From: Roseivirga sp. UBA6061
Lineage (GTDB): Bacteria > Bacteroidota > Bacteroidia > Cytophagales > Cyclobacteriaceae
Length of the DNA stretch: 64,000 nt
Reading direction: 5' to 3'
NCBI GenBank assembly: GCA_002427745.1
Contig: DIYF01000124.1
Location: forward strand, 1 to 64,000
The notes under the pieces are model-generated. The model had not been told where the DNA came from. It searched no databases and saw nothing but the letters and a program-made list of their open reading frames with translations. Positions 25,048 through 34,128 of this stretch are shown piece by piece (positions within the stretch are counted from its first letter, which is position 1; each line of letters starts with the position of its first letter). A program made the position numbers and the translations under genes.

Positions 25048-26166
25048 ATGAGCCATCAACAGATCGTTTCTTTCCTTTTATTGACAGGTATATCACAAGG
25101 AGTGACACTGGCCATTGTTTTGCTCACATCTAAGAGACATCGAAAGCTATCTAACACTCTGCTAGCCGTGTTTCTATTAAGCTACTCCTTTAAACTTCTC
25201 CTTAATACACCCTACAGTCCGTCCATTGGCATGGGGAATTATCTGGTTTCTGTCCTGCTTCTGGGCCCGTCCTTTTTCCTGTATATCCGGAGTGTTGTGC
25301 GTCCAAAATTTGTTTTGCGCACAAGACACCTGTGGCACCTTGTTCCCGCCATTACCTATCTGCTGCTCATCAACATCTTAACCACCACCTACTCCATTAC
25401 GTCTTATGAGCAAATATTTAGTAATGACTCATTACTAGGCATCACCTCGCTGTTTCAGGTCGGAGTAGCCATTCAGGCAATGATCTATGTTGTCTTTGCC
25501 GCCCTGGAGATGAAGCACTACCGGAACTGGGTAAGCAACCACCACTCGGACTTAAAGCACATTAACCTCAACTGGCTTCGCTGGCTCACTTATTCATTTC
25601 TGGCGGTAACTATTATTTGGTGGATAGCCGGATACGCGGATATTGCTTACCTGATCCATTGGTTTGGAGAACCCTCTATGCAGGTAGCCTATTTCTTTTG
25701 GGCAGCCATGTCGGTGGTAGTATTGGTAATCGGCTACTACGGCCTGTTCCGACCTGAGATCTTTATTGACAGAGAATCAGAGCCTGCGCCTGCTTCCGCC
25801 AACCCTAAAAGACTAAACGAAACGGAGCTCAGTCTTTACACTGAAAAACTGCTGGACCTTATGGAAAGAGAAAAGCCTTATCTCGACCCCAAGCTCAAGC
25901 TATCTGATCTGGCCACTATGATGTCTGTAAACACAGGCATTCTTTCCCTCATCATCAATCAGGGGGCCGGAAAGAACTTTAACGATTTTGTCAATGAGTA
26001 CCGGGTCACCGAATTTAAGTCCAGGGTGAAATCCGGGGACCACCAAAACTTCACCCTCCTGGCCATTGCCCTGGACTCTGGTTTTAACTCCAAGTCTTCC
26101 TTCAATGCGATTTTCAAAAAACTGACAGGCGTCACGCCTAATCAATTCAGAAATCAGTTTTCCTGA
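25048..26166 (+). CDS. Membrane AraC-family transcription regulator
   Basis: A 372-residue regulator with about seven membrane helices in residues 8-235 and a cytoplasmic AraC helix-turn-helix domain in about 260-370 (LKLSDLATMMSVNTGILSLIINQGAGKNFNDFVNEYR; then LLAIALDSGFNSKSSFNAIFKKLTGVTPNQFR). This layout, a 7TM sensor joined to an AraC domain, is common in Bacteroidota and probably senses a periplasmic or membrane signal. The next gene, a serine hydrolase on the same strand 72 bases on, is a likely target. Confidence 0.88.
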   Translation: MSHQQIVSFLLLTGISQGVTLAIVLLTSKRHRKLSNTLLAVFLLSYSFKLLLNTPYSPSIGMGNYLVSVLLLGPSFFLYIRSVVRPKFVLRTRHLWHLVPAITYLLLINILTTTYSITSYEQIFSNDSLLGITSLFQVGVAIQAMIYVVFAALEMKHYRNWVSNHHSDLKHINLNWLRWLTYSFLAVTIIWWIAGYADIAYLIHWFGEPSMQVAYFFWAAMSVVVLVIGYYGLFRPEIFIDRESEPAPASANPKRLNETELSLYTEKLLDLMEREKPYLDPKLKLSDLATMMSVNTGILSLIINQGAGKNFNDFVNEYRVTEFKSRVKSGDHQNFTLLAIALDSGFNSKSSFNAIFKKLTGVTPNQFRNQFS

Positions 26167-26238
26167 GCAATTCAATTGTACCGAAATCATTATTTCGGAC
26201 GATCAGTCCTGCTGAAAACCACAGCTTTGGGTAAAAAC

Positions 26239-27354
26239 ATGAAAAAGGTTTTACTCATAGCCACATTGATTCTCACAGTGCACGAGATTAGTGCCCAGGA
26301 AGATTATCTCAATCCCCCACAGCTGAATGACGGCTGGGAAACACAATCAGCCGCAGATGCCGGCATGAACACCGGACTTCTTAAAACGCTCTCTGATAAA
26401 ATAGACAGTGGCCACTACAAAAACATTCACAGTGTATTAATCATCAAGGACGGTAAGCTTCTGATGGAGAAATACAGTGGTGGATTTGACCGGGACAGAA
26501 TTCATTCGTTGAGATCTATTTCAAAGTTTCTCACCTCTACCCTCTTGGGCATTGCCATAGACAAAGGCCACATTGCATCAAAGGAAGAGCCTGTCTTCGA
26601 TTTTTTACCCCAGTACCAGGATCTTAAGACAGAGGCTAAAAACAAAATCCTCCTGAAACACCTGGTCACGATGTCAGCAGGACTTGAGTGGCAGGAATCC
26701 AATGTACCTTATGGTACTGATGAGAATGACGAAACACAGATGTACCGCAATGGCGAATGGGTAAGGTACACCCTGTCCAAGCCTGTGGTCTCTGAGCCCG
26801 GAATCAAATTTGAATATAGCGGAGGCCTGGCTAACACCACTGCCGCTGTGCTGGAAGAAGCCCTCCCCATACCAGGCCTGGACTTCGCAAAAAAGCACCT
26901 CTTCTCCCCACTTGGCATCAGCGACCTGACCTGGAGAACCCACAAGCAAAACAACTGGCTGAATGCCGCAGCCGGAGCGAGTATGAAGCCCAGAGACCTC
27001 GCCAAAGTTGGTCAGATGTATCTCAATGGCGGCACCTGGAAAGGCAAAAGGATACTTAGCAAAGAATGGGTGGTACAGGCAGGCTCTCCCCAGGTAGGAG
27101 GCGGACAGATAGGCCCCTTTACACTCTCCTACGGTTATACAGCCCTGGTAATAGAAAAAGGGCCATCGTTTATGCCCTCACTGAAAGGCTATGCTGCCAC
27201 AGGTAACGGAGGACAAATTCTATGGATACTCCCCAATGAAAAGGCTGTAGTAGTCATGACAGGGGGAAACTATAACAATGAACTCTCCCAGACACAACCT
27301 ATGGACATGATGATCCGCTATATCTATCCCGCTATGACTCACCGGAACAACTAG
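26239..27354 (+). CDS. Exported serine hydrolase of the class C beta-lactamase fold
   Basis: The frame is open from 26176, but the ATG at 26239 gives a signal peptide (MKKVLLIATLILTVHEISAQ) and a 371-residue product. The nucleophile motif SxxK is SISK at 93-96. The second motif reads YSGG where beta-lactamases have YxN, and the third motif region reads GNGGQ. Such proteins are usually esterases, transpeptidase-like or D-amino-acid hydrolases and not true beta-lactamases. It follows a membrane AraC regulator and ends 34 bases before a 131-bp palindromic element. Confidence 0.85.
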   Translation: MKKVLLIATLILTVHEISAQEDYLNPPQLNDGWETQSAADAGMNTGLLKTLSDKIDSGHYKNIHSVLIIKDGKLLMEKYSGGFDRDRIHSLRSISKFLTSTLLGIAIDKGHIASKEEPVFDFLPQYQDLKTEAKNKILLKHLVTMSAGLEWQESNVPYGTDENDETQMYRNGEWVRYTLSKPVVSEPGIKFEYSGGLANTTAAVLEEALPIPGLDFAKKHLFSPLGISDLTWRTHKQNNWLNAAAGASMKPRDLAKVGQMYLNGGTWKGKRILSKEWVVQAGSPQVGGGQIGPFTLSYGYTALVIEKGPSFMPSLKGYAATGNGGQILWILPNEKAVVVMTGGNYNNELSQTQPMDMMIRYIYPAMTHRNN

Positions 27355-27388
27355 AGCAAGAAACACAAAAGGGTACCTGTAAACAGAA

Positions 27389-27519
27389 AGCGGCTGTCTT
27401 AAAAGTTAAAGAAACCGTCATCACGAATGAAATGAAGTGATCTCAACCTCATTTACGGGTAACATGAAGAGATTGCTTCACTTCGTTCGCAATGACCTAT
27501 CACTTTTAAGACAGCCGCT
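27389..27519. repeat. 131-bp palindromic (MITE/REP-like) element
   Basis: Perfect 18-bp terminal inverted repeats AGCGGCTGTCTTAAAAGT (27389-27406) and ACTTTTAAGACAGCCGCT (27502-27519) enclose a second nested inverted repeat with imperfect arms; the right inner arm contains GAGATTGCTTCACTTCGTTC and is followed by GCAATGAC. The core resembles a small dispersed palindrome seen in many bacterial genomes. It lies between convergent genes and may end transcription from both. No open frame is inside. No flanking target-site duplication was identified. Confidence 0.8.
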
Positions 27520-27542
27520 CGGTTATATTATCCGGGCAGCCC

Positions 27543-28133
27543 TTAAAAGAAACTCCCCAGTGTCTGCGACTGTGTAATGGTGCTATTCTCATTGGAGGCA
27601 TAGAAGCCTTCGAAATTCAACACCTCTCCATTGCTCCATACAGAAGCCTGGGCCTGATTACCCCTTATCCGGATATTGATAGTAGCCACACCATTCAGGT
27701 AGGGTGTAAAAAACTGAATGCGTGTGTTATGGGATTTACCCTCACCCAGATCTTTGGTATCAAAACGTCTGATTTTCCCTTCGTAGGTTACACCACCCAG
27801 CCCGTTGCGGCCGGCTCCGGCATTCAAACCATACTGCACAATCAAATCGTCTCCATCAATTCTGATAAAGTTAATCTGATTAGCCACATTAATCGGAATC
27901 GTATTCTTTCCACTGATTCGTTCGGCTTGTAATACAAAATCTCTGCTTTCCAGCAAACCACTTGCCTCCTGCTTCTGCAGTTCAAACAGTTCCAGTCGTT
28001 CTTTCTTCCTTTGCTTTCTAAGTTCCTTCCCTTCCAGTTTCTCTGCAGTCTTCTCTACTGCGGTATCTTCCTGGGCCATGGCTGCGGTTGCTACAAACAT
28101 CACCGCCACCAACATCATCATATACTTCCTCAT
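27543..28133 (-). CDS. DUF4251 exported protein
   Basis: A 196-residue protein with a signal peptide (MRKYMMMLVAVMFVATAAMAQ), a charged helical linker (about 28-60), and the DUF4251 beta-rich domain (about 60-195; RDFVLQAERISGKN, GLGGVTYEGKIRRFDTKD). Its function is unknown; it is common in Bacteroidota. It is convergent with the serine hydrolase across the palindromic element, and the permease gene upstream on the same strand ends 162 bases away. Confidence 0.85.
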   Translation of the reverse strand: MRKYMMMLVAVMFVATAAMAQEDTAVEKTAEKLEGKELRKQRKKERLELFELQKQEASGLLESRDFVLQAERISGKNTIPINVANQINFIRIDGDDLIVQYGLNAGAGRNGLGGVTYEGKIRRFDTKDLGEGKSHNTRIQFFTPYLNGVATINIRIRGNQAQASVWSNGEVLNFEGFYASNENSTITQSQTLGSFF

Positions 28134-28295
28134 GACCTTTGTTATTTAAATGAAACATGTTAAAAATGTCAATCGACATCCTTCCTGACCATGCTTGTAC
28201 AACAAGCGTACCTAAAAGCTTCTTCTAAAAAGAAAGTCGCTGACCTTTGTAAGATCAACGACCAAAATTTCATGTTCGTACATTGGTTAAAATGA

Positions 28296-29636
28296 CTACT
28301 CGTAGCGCAGACAGGTAATAGGATCCTGACTGGCCGCTTTTCGTGCGGGGGCAATACCAAAAGCCACCCCTACTGTAACGGCCACACCAAAAGACAGTAT
28401 AATGGAGCCAAAGCTTACGATGGTGGGTATATCCGCCAGTTGTGCAATACCATAAGCAGCACTGAGCCCCAGTATGACCCCGACCGTACCTCCGGAAAAG
28501 CTGATCATCACAGCCTCCAGCAAAAACTGATAAATGATATCAATTTTGGTAGCGCCCAGCGACATACGCAATCCAATCTCTTTGATACGCTCCAGCACGG
28601 AAGCCAGCATAATGTTCATAATACCAATACCACCCACCAGCAAAGAAATACCGGCAATACCTCCCAGTACAAAGTTGAAGATGTTTTTAGTACGCTGCTG
28701 CTGTTTCAGAAGCAGCTCCGGAATACTGATTTCATAGTCTACTACCTGCGAATGCTTTCTCTTCAGCATTTTAGAAAGCACCTCCGCGATGCTACTGATT
28801 TGCTCTGTATCCTTCACCTTGATAACCAGTCTATCCAGTTGATGGTAATTCAAAGCACCTCCCTGTTTGTTGTTTTGATTTCTGCGGGCCTCCTGAATCA
28901 GGGCATTGGTAACCATAGCCCGGTTTTCATAGCGAATCAGTGCTGTACTGAAGGGCGTGTAGATATCCATATTATAATCACGGATCCCCAGGTTGGAAAT
29001 ACTCTTTTCAGAAATCACCCTGTTCTCCAGCACACCAATTACTTTAAGCCAGTGTCGGCCCACCTTCAGGTATTTGCCAATCGGCTCTTCAGAACTGAAG
29101 AACTTTGACTTAATGGACTTACCTATGATACAAACCGGCTTACCCAACTCAAAATGCTCTTCATTAAAGAAAGCACCCTCATCCAGTTCAAAACCCGAGA
29201 TATCAAAATAGGTATTCTCTACCCCGACCAGCTTAGCCGTTCTGCGAAAGCCATCTCTTGAAGCATTAGTATCCAGTATAATTTCAGGGCTGATTGCTTC
29301 AATACCGGGAATGATCTTCTGGATACTTTCCACGTCCAGGAAGTTGAGCCCGAGAGACAGGTTCTTTTTCCCCTTGGCATCGCCCACAGCTGCCGCCTGT
29401 TCTTCTGATACTTCTCCCTCAGACTGCTCTATTACCGGAGTAATGACGATGTTGTTAACCCCCACCAGCTTGATCTGCTCCAGAATCTCCTGCTGAGCAC
29501 CAGAGCCTATCGCCAGCATGGCAATCACAGCCGCCACACCAAAAATAATCCCCAGCCCGGTCAGTAGAGAACGCACCTTGTTTGCAAACACAGCCTCTGT
29601 GGCTATGGCAAAATTTGTAAGAACTTTCCTGACCAT
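28296..29636 (-). CDS. MacB-like ABC transporter permease
   Basis: A 446-residue permease with the MacB arrangement: N-terminal membrane helix (RSLLTGLGIIFGVAAVIAMLAI, about 20-45), a large periplasmic domain (about 50-315), then three membrane helices (316-440), ending RKAASQDPITCLRYE. It lacks the ATPase domain of true MacB, so a separate ATP-binding subunit is needed, and none is encoded next to it. The adaptor gene lies 2 bases upstream. The pair would export a small molecule or peptide through the outer membrane; the substrate is unknown. Confidence 0.85.
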   Translation of the reverse strand: MVRKVLTNFAIATEAVFANKVRSLLTGLGIIFGVAAVIAMLAIGSGAQQEILEQIKLVGVNNIVITPVIEQSEGEVSEEQAAAVGDAKGKKNLSLGLNFLDVESIQKIIPGIEAISPEIILDTNASRDGFRRTAKLVGVENTYFDISGFELDEGAFFNEEHFELGKPVCIIGKSIKSKFFSSEEPIGKYLKVGRHWLKVIGVLENRVISEKSISNLGIRDYNMDIYTPFSTALIRYENRAMVTNALIQEARRNQNNKQGGALNYHQLDRLVIKVKDTEQISSIAEVLSKMLKRKHSQVVDYEISIPELLLKQQQRTKNIFNFVLGGIAGISLLVGGIGIMNIMLASVLERIKEIGLRMSLGATKIDIIYQFLLEAVMISFSGGTVGVILGLSAAYGIAQLADIPTIVSFGSIILSFGVAVTVGVAFGIAPARKAASQDPITCLRYE

Positions 29637-29638
29637 GA

Positions 29639-30925
29639 TCAGTCGTTTCTTGCCAGTGCCTTATCCTTGATATCGTTATTCAGCAGCTTGATCTCCTTGC
29701 TTTCAAGCCCTTCCGGATCTGAGAGGTAAATGGATGCCCCCTCTGTCAAACCTGCCAGTATGATTACTTCATCAGCATTTGACTGACCCAGTATCACTTC
29801 CTGCTTCACCATACCCGCACCATCTCTCTGGATAACATAGGTAATAGAGTCTCCCTGACTGTGAATACCTTCCACCGGTACAAACAGTACATCCTCTACT
29901 ACATCAGCCACTATATTATTACTGGTTGTCATACCAGGGCGCAGTGTGGTATCTGACTCATTTATCTCTATCAGGATCTCAAACACCTTGGCATCGGAGT
30001 TGGGCCGCTGCTGCCCCATATTAGCCACTTCCAGTACAGTACCTGTTAAATGTTTATCCGGAAAGGCGTCCAAACCGATATCTACCACCTGTCCCTGTTG
30101 TACTGTATTGATATCTACTTCATTGATAAAAGTTTTGGATACCATTTTAGTCAGATCTGGTAGCGTAGCCACTATAGGGTCCCAACCTGCCACACGACCA
30201 CCCTGCGCAATCTTGTTACCCCGCCAGTCTCGCTTGTAAATAAGCATGCCCGCCTCAGGGGCAGTAATGGTAAACTGGCCACTTACCTTGATCAGGAAAT
30301 CAAGTCGGTTCTGATCTTCATCCAGTTTGGCCTGAGCTGCCTGCATTTTGGCAATAGCCTTATTTACCTGCAACTCATAGTTCTCTTTGGTTCGCTCGTA
30401 TTTCTTTTTGGCGCGATTCAGGTCCATAGTCTTTTCCTTGATCACTGCCGGTGGCTCAAACTCAGAGTTGGTAAGCACGAGTTTCTGTTTTTCCATTTCG
30501 TAGAGCATATTGTCCATTTCGTCCCTGGCCTTGCGAAGCTCCATGGCTGTATCGAGTTTCGCCTCAGCAAACTCTGCTGAGCTGATCTTCAGATCATTCT
30601 TTTTTTGTTCGATTTTCTGCCCCAGTTCCGATTGATCCAGTCTCGCCACATAATCTCCGGGCTTCACGACCGTGCCCTCGTCTATAATATGGCTGATGGT
30701 AGTTTCCCAGACATTTGCCTGACGCATACCTTCGGGCCCCATAATTTTCACTGATTTCTTTGCAAAGAGCTCTCCGGAAGCGGTGACCTCAGACTTAAAA
30801 ATACCGCGCTGTACATCTACGGTAACCTCGCGACTGCCTGTCGCGCCATTGTTGACCCGGGTGATAAAGAAGATTATCACAGCGACCACTATGCCTGCGA
30901 CAATCGTAACATTTCTTTTTTTCAT
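29639..30925 (-). CDS. Periplasmic adaptor (HlyD/MacA-like)
   Basis: A 428-residue membrane fusion protein. It has an N-terminal membrane helix (about 6-24), a lipoyl-type half (MGPEGMRQANVW and PGDYVARLDQSELG), a long coiled-coil hairpin at about 100-220 (SAEFAEAKLDTAMELRKARDE), the returning beta domain, and a C-terminal region to 428. It is coexpressed with the MacB-like permease 2 bases downstream. A Bacteroidota -7 element lies 38 bases upstream of the start. It would join the inner-membrane permease to a TolC-like channel. Confidence 0.87.
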   Translation of the reverse strand: MKKRNVTIVAGIVVAVIIFFITRVNNGATGSREVTVDVQRGIFKSEVTASGELFAKKSVKIMGPEGMRQANVWETTISHIIDEGTVVKPGDYVARLDQSELGQKIEQKKNDLKISSAEFAEAKLDTAMELRKARDEMDNMLYEMEKQKLVLTNSEFEPPAVIKEKTMDLNRAKKKYERTKENYELQVNKAIAKMQAAQAKLDEDQNRLDFLIKVSGQFTITAPEAGMLIYKRDWRGNKIAQGGRVAGWDPIVATLPDLTKMVSKTFINEVDINTVQQGQVVDIGLDAFPDKHLTGTVLEVANMGQQRPNSDAKVFEILIEINESDTTLRPGMTTSNNIVADVVEDVLFVPVEGIHSQGDSITYVIQRDGAGMVKQEVILGQSNADEVIILAGLTEGASIYLSDPEGLESKEIKLLNNDIKDKALARND

Positions 30926-30962
30926 GATTTGAGGTGTTGTTTTTGAGTTTCGTTGTTAACTA

Positions 30963-30970
30963 CAAATATA
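30963..30970 (-). promoter_or_regulatory. -7 promoter element of the MacA/MacB-like operon
   Basis: On the minus strand TATATTTG at 30970-30963 matches TAnnTTTG exactly, 38 bases before the adaptor start at 30925. A matching -33 element was not clear. The rest of the 494-base gap up to the amt start (31420) holds one 14-bp palindrome and AT-rich sequence but no gene. Confidence 0.6.
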
Positions 30971-31275
30971 GTTTACAAATAGTTGATTCGACCTTTTTTA
31001 ACATTTTTTATAACTAAAAAGCAATTACCCTCTTCACAACTGTCAACACCTCGATGCTTCTATTACTAATACGATGTAATGCAGACTCTCATTACATAAT
31101 TAATACACTTCGTAACCAATGAATTGGTTACAATTTCAGATGTTCTGTGAGCAAAGAATGTTTGAAATAAAACAGTGGCTTTTTTCAGCTCGTGTTTTAC
31201 CAAAATCTCATTTTCAACAATGCAATCGTTTACATTACGTAAAAATTAACTTTTGAAGGTGTTTTCACACCCTAA

Positions 31276-31289
31276 TGAAAACGTTTTCA
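31276..31289. promoter_or_regulatory. LacI-type operator-like palindrome upstream of amt
   Basis: TGAAAACGTTTTCA is a perfect 14-bp palindrome centred on CG, matching the general LacI/GalR-family operator pattern (TGnAAnCGnTnnCA). It lies 131 bases before the amt start. No LacI-family gene is in the window. A near-consensus -7 element (TTGATTTG) lies nearer the gene at about 31358-31365. Confidence 0.45.
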
Positions 31290-31419
31290 CAAAAATCACC
31301 TCCGTTAATCACCATTTTTTACCCTTCATCGCTTTTGATTTCAAAAGTCGATACACTTGATTTGTACCAAGCGCTTAAAACTTTTCTGAACAAATCGACA
31401 CTATTAACAAAATTTCATT

Positions 31420-32760
31420 ATGGATTATTCATCTTTTAGCGAAGCTTATTTGGCTCTGGCAGATCCCATCAAAGAGGTAGGATCTGTCGCTAATGAAGTA
31501 GTCAAAGAAGCGGCTCCTACCAGCGAAGAGTTGGAACAAGCCATTACCACCGGGCTGTTTACTGCCAACAACATCTGGATGATGCTGGCTACTGCCCTGG
31601 TATTTATCATGCACCTTGGCTTTGCAGGGGTTGAGGCAGGTTTTGGCCAGGCCAAAAACACTGTCAACATTTTATTTAAGAATACCCTCACTCCCATCAT
31701 CGGGATACTTACCTTTTTCGTTTGCGGCTTCGGGCTTATGTACCCGGGTTTTGACACTCCCGGATGGTTTGATTTCGGTGGATGGTTTCTGAATATGCCG
31801 GCCAATGGTACTACCGCTGATTACAATGTAGGTTATACGTATTGGACCGAGTTTCTCTTTCAGGCCATGTTTGCTGCTACAGCTGCCACCATCGTTTCCG
31901 GTGCCGTAGCCGAGAGGATCAAGGTTACCTCCTACCTGGTGTTTACACTGATCTTTGTAGGTCTGATCTACCCTATTGTAGGTAGCTGGAAGTGGGGCGG
32001 TGGTGCCCTTGATGAAATGGGATTCTATGATTTTGCGGGTTCTACCCTGGTACACTCAGTGGGTGGCTGGGCAGCCCTGGCGGGCATTATCCTGCTCGGC
32101 CCTAGAAAAGGCCGTTTCGCCAAAGGAAAATCTAATGATCTGCCTGGGTCTAACGTATCTCTTGCGGTAATAGGGGTATTCCTGCTCTGGTTAGGCTGGT
32201 TTGGTTTCAATGGTGGTTCTGTATTGTCAGGCGATCCGGGAGCCACTTCACTTGTACTCCTCACTACCTCTCTGGCCGCTTGTGCCGGTGGGCTGGGCGG
32301 AGGCCTTACAGCCTACCTGGTGAGTAAGAAACTTGACCTGGGTATGGTGCTCAACGGCATCCTAGCAGGGCTTGTAGGTATTACGGCAGGTGCAGATGTT
32401 ATCTCTCCTTCTGAATCACTGTTGGTTGGCTTTATTGCCGGTATCCTGGTAGTATTTGGTGCAGTTGCCCTCAACAAGCTCAAGCTTGACGATGTAGTAG
32501 GTGCTATTCCTGTACACCTGGTTTGTGGTGTCTGGGGTACCCTCGCTGTAGGTATCTTCTCCAGCAATCCTGAGCATACCTTCTGGATTCAGTTGAAAGG
32601 GGTAGCCATTTGCGGAGCTGCTGCCTTTGCCGGAGCCTTTGCTATCTTCTTTGTGCTGAAAAAGCTGTTCGGCATCAGAGTATCTGAGCAGCATGAGGTA
32701 GAAGGACTCGACAGCCACGAGCACGGCATGAGAGGATATACCATCGTATATGACGAATAA
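31420..32760 (+). CDS. amt: Ammonium transporter
   Basis: A 446-residue Amt/Rh-family channel with about 11 membrane helices. The pore histidine pair is present in STLVHSVGGWAAL and VPVHLVCGVWGTL, along with the MLATALVFIMHLGFAG and GAVAERIK signatures. The N-terminus has an unusual extension of about 45 residues before the first helix, rich in acidic residues, that may be a cleaved or periplasmic part. No glnK (PII) gene follows, which differs from the usual glnK-amt pair. A beta-barrel protein gene follows after a terminator. A role in ammonium uptake or sensing is well established for the family. Confidence 0.93.
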   Translation: MDYSSFSEAYLALADPIKEVGSVANEVVKEAAPTSEELEQAITTGLFTANNIWMMLATALVFIMHLGFAGVEAGFGQAKNTVNILFKNTLTPIIGILTFFVCGFGLMYPGFDTPGWFDFGGWFLNMPANGTTADYNVGYTYWTEFLFQAMFAATAATIVSGAVAERIKVTSYLVFTLIFVGLIYPIVGSWKWGGGALDEMGFYDFAGSTLVHSVGGWAALAGIILLGPRKGRFAKGKSNDLPGSNVSLAVIGVFLLWLGWFGFNGGSVLSGDPGATSLVLLTTSLAACAGGLGGGLTAYLVSKKLDLGMVLNGILAGLVGITAGADVISPSESLLVGFIAGILVVFGAVALNKLKLDDVVGAIPVHLVCGVWGTLAVGIFSSNPEHTFWIQLKGVAICGAAAFAGAFAIFFVLKKLFGIRVSEQHEVEGLDSHEHGMRGYTIVYDE

Positions 32761-32782
32761 TCATCATCGCTCACAATAAAAA

Positions 32783-32814
32783 AAACAGCAGTGGAACTTC
32801 TCCGCTGCTGTTTT
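32783..32814 (+). terminator. Rho-independent terminator of amt
   Basis: AACAGCAGTGGA pairs with TCCGCTGCTGTT (one T-G wobble) around a four-base loop; an A run precedes and TTTT ends it at 32814. Confidence 0.85.
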
Positions 32815-32904
32815 AGAAACCCGGCCTGCACAGGACTCCTACCTCCTGTACAGACCTGGATGGGTTTCTCAGTTAAATCATCTTTAACCTGACTTCAAAT
32901 TAAA

Positions 32905-33936
32905 ATGAAAAACATAAAATACCTACTTGCTTTGGTAGCTTGTTTTTACATCTCAAGCACTGCCACAGCACAAGAAGAAGAAAAAGAAGAAAATCCCTTT
33001 AGTCTGTCCGGTAGCATAGATACTTACTTCCGGGCCAACCTGAATTCCGGTAATGTACCGGGCGATGGTTCTACCCTCGCTCCCGGCACATCCTTTGCCA
33101 ACCTGCCCGGCTTTTCCCTGGGTATGGTCAACCTTATCGGAACGTATGAAAGTGGTAAAGTAGGTGTGGTAGCGGATATGGTATTTGGTCCGAGAGGACA
33201 GGAAGCTGTATTCGGCTCAGTTACCAACTCCAATATTATCAATCAGCTCTACGTGTACTACAGCGTATCAGATAAAATCACGCTGACCTTGGGTAACTTC
33301 AACACCTTTCTGGGTTACGAAGTGATCTCTCCCGCAGGTAATTTCAACTATTCCACCTCTTATATGTTCTCTTATGGCCCGTTCTCTCACACAGGCTTTA
33401 AAGCAGACTTTGATCTGGGTGGAGGCTTCTCGCTGATGACCGGCCTTTTCAACCCTACTGACGCGACTGAATTCAACCCTACCGGATCTTATGTCGGTGG
33501 TGTTCAGCTGGGCTATGCCAACGACAATTCATCTGTCTACCTGAACTCTATCATCAATGATGGCTTTACGCAATTTGATATCACGGCCGGTACCAATGTA
33601 TCTGACAATGTGTACCTGGGGCTCAACGCCACCACCGCTTCTGATAACTTCAGCGGGGTAGCCGGTTATGTACAGGTAGCTACTTCTGACGCCCTGACAC
33701 TGGGCCTGAGAGGTGAGTATTTCAGTGATGAAGGTGTAGGCGTACTGGCTCAGGATGAAAGTGTATTTGACCTTACATTCTCTGCCAACTACTCCGTAGG
33801 CAACCTGACGCTGATACCTGAAATCAGGGTAGACACACTTTCGTACGATGGTTTTGCTACAGATGCAGCGAACCCTGGTACGATGAGCAGCAAATCACTG
33901 TCATCATTTTTACTGGCAGCTGTATTTTCATTCTAA
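32905..33936 (+). CDS. Outer-membrane beta-barrel protein next to amt
   Basis: A 343-residue protein with a signal peptide (about 1-22, ending TATAQ), a short acidic stretch, then alternating strands of a beta barrel and a C-terminal phenylalanine (LLAAVFSF), the usual signal for outer-membrane insertion. It has no enzymatic motif. Barrel proteins beside amt are frequent in Bacteroidota and may let ammonium or small amines through the outer membrane; this is inferred from position. A strong terminator follows. Confidence 0.8.
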   Translation: MKNIKYLLALVACFYISSTATAQEEEKEENPFSLSGSIDTYFRANLNSGNVPGDGSTLAPGTSFANLPGFSLGMVNLIGTYESGKVGVVADMVFGPRGQEAVFGSVTNSNIINQLYVYYSVSDKITLTLGNFNTFLGYEVISPAGNFNYSTSYMFSYGPFSHTGFKADFDLGGGFSLMTGLFNPTDATEFNPTGSYVGGVQLGYANDNSSVYLNSIINDGFTQFDITAGTNVSDNVYLGLNATTASDNFSGVAGYVQVATSDALTLGLRGEYFSDEGVGVLAQDESVFDLTFSANYSVGNLTLIPEIRVDTLSYDGFATDAANPGTMSSKSLSSFLLAAVFSF

Positions 33937-34044
33937 AAACCACACGGCCCTGTTTATGAGAATGGCAGGGCTGAATAAAGATAATTCAGTGGGAGCAGAT
34001 GACCCTCTCCTGCTGTGTTAGTTCGATTCTCAGAACAATTACTG

Positions 34045-34078
34045 GAGACCGTCTCGGGGTGAGGCGGTCTCTTTTTTT
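34045..34078 (+). terminator. Rho-independent terminator after the beta-barrel gene
   Basis: GAGACCGTCTC (34045-34055) pairs with GAGGCGGTCTC (34061-34071) with one wobble, loop GGGGT, followed by seven T. Confidence 0.93.
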
Positions 34079-34128
34079 ATGGCGGTTCAGTTCATTCTTC
34101 CCCTACCCTGTTGTAGCTTTAGCCGCTC

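Noticed and set aside
26181..26198. Short hairpin CCGAAAT-CATT-ATTTCGG between the AraC and hydrolase genes
   Set aside because: No U run and only 7 bp; not strong enough to call a terminator or operator.
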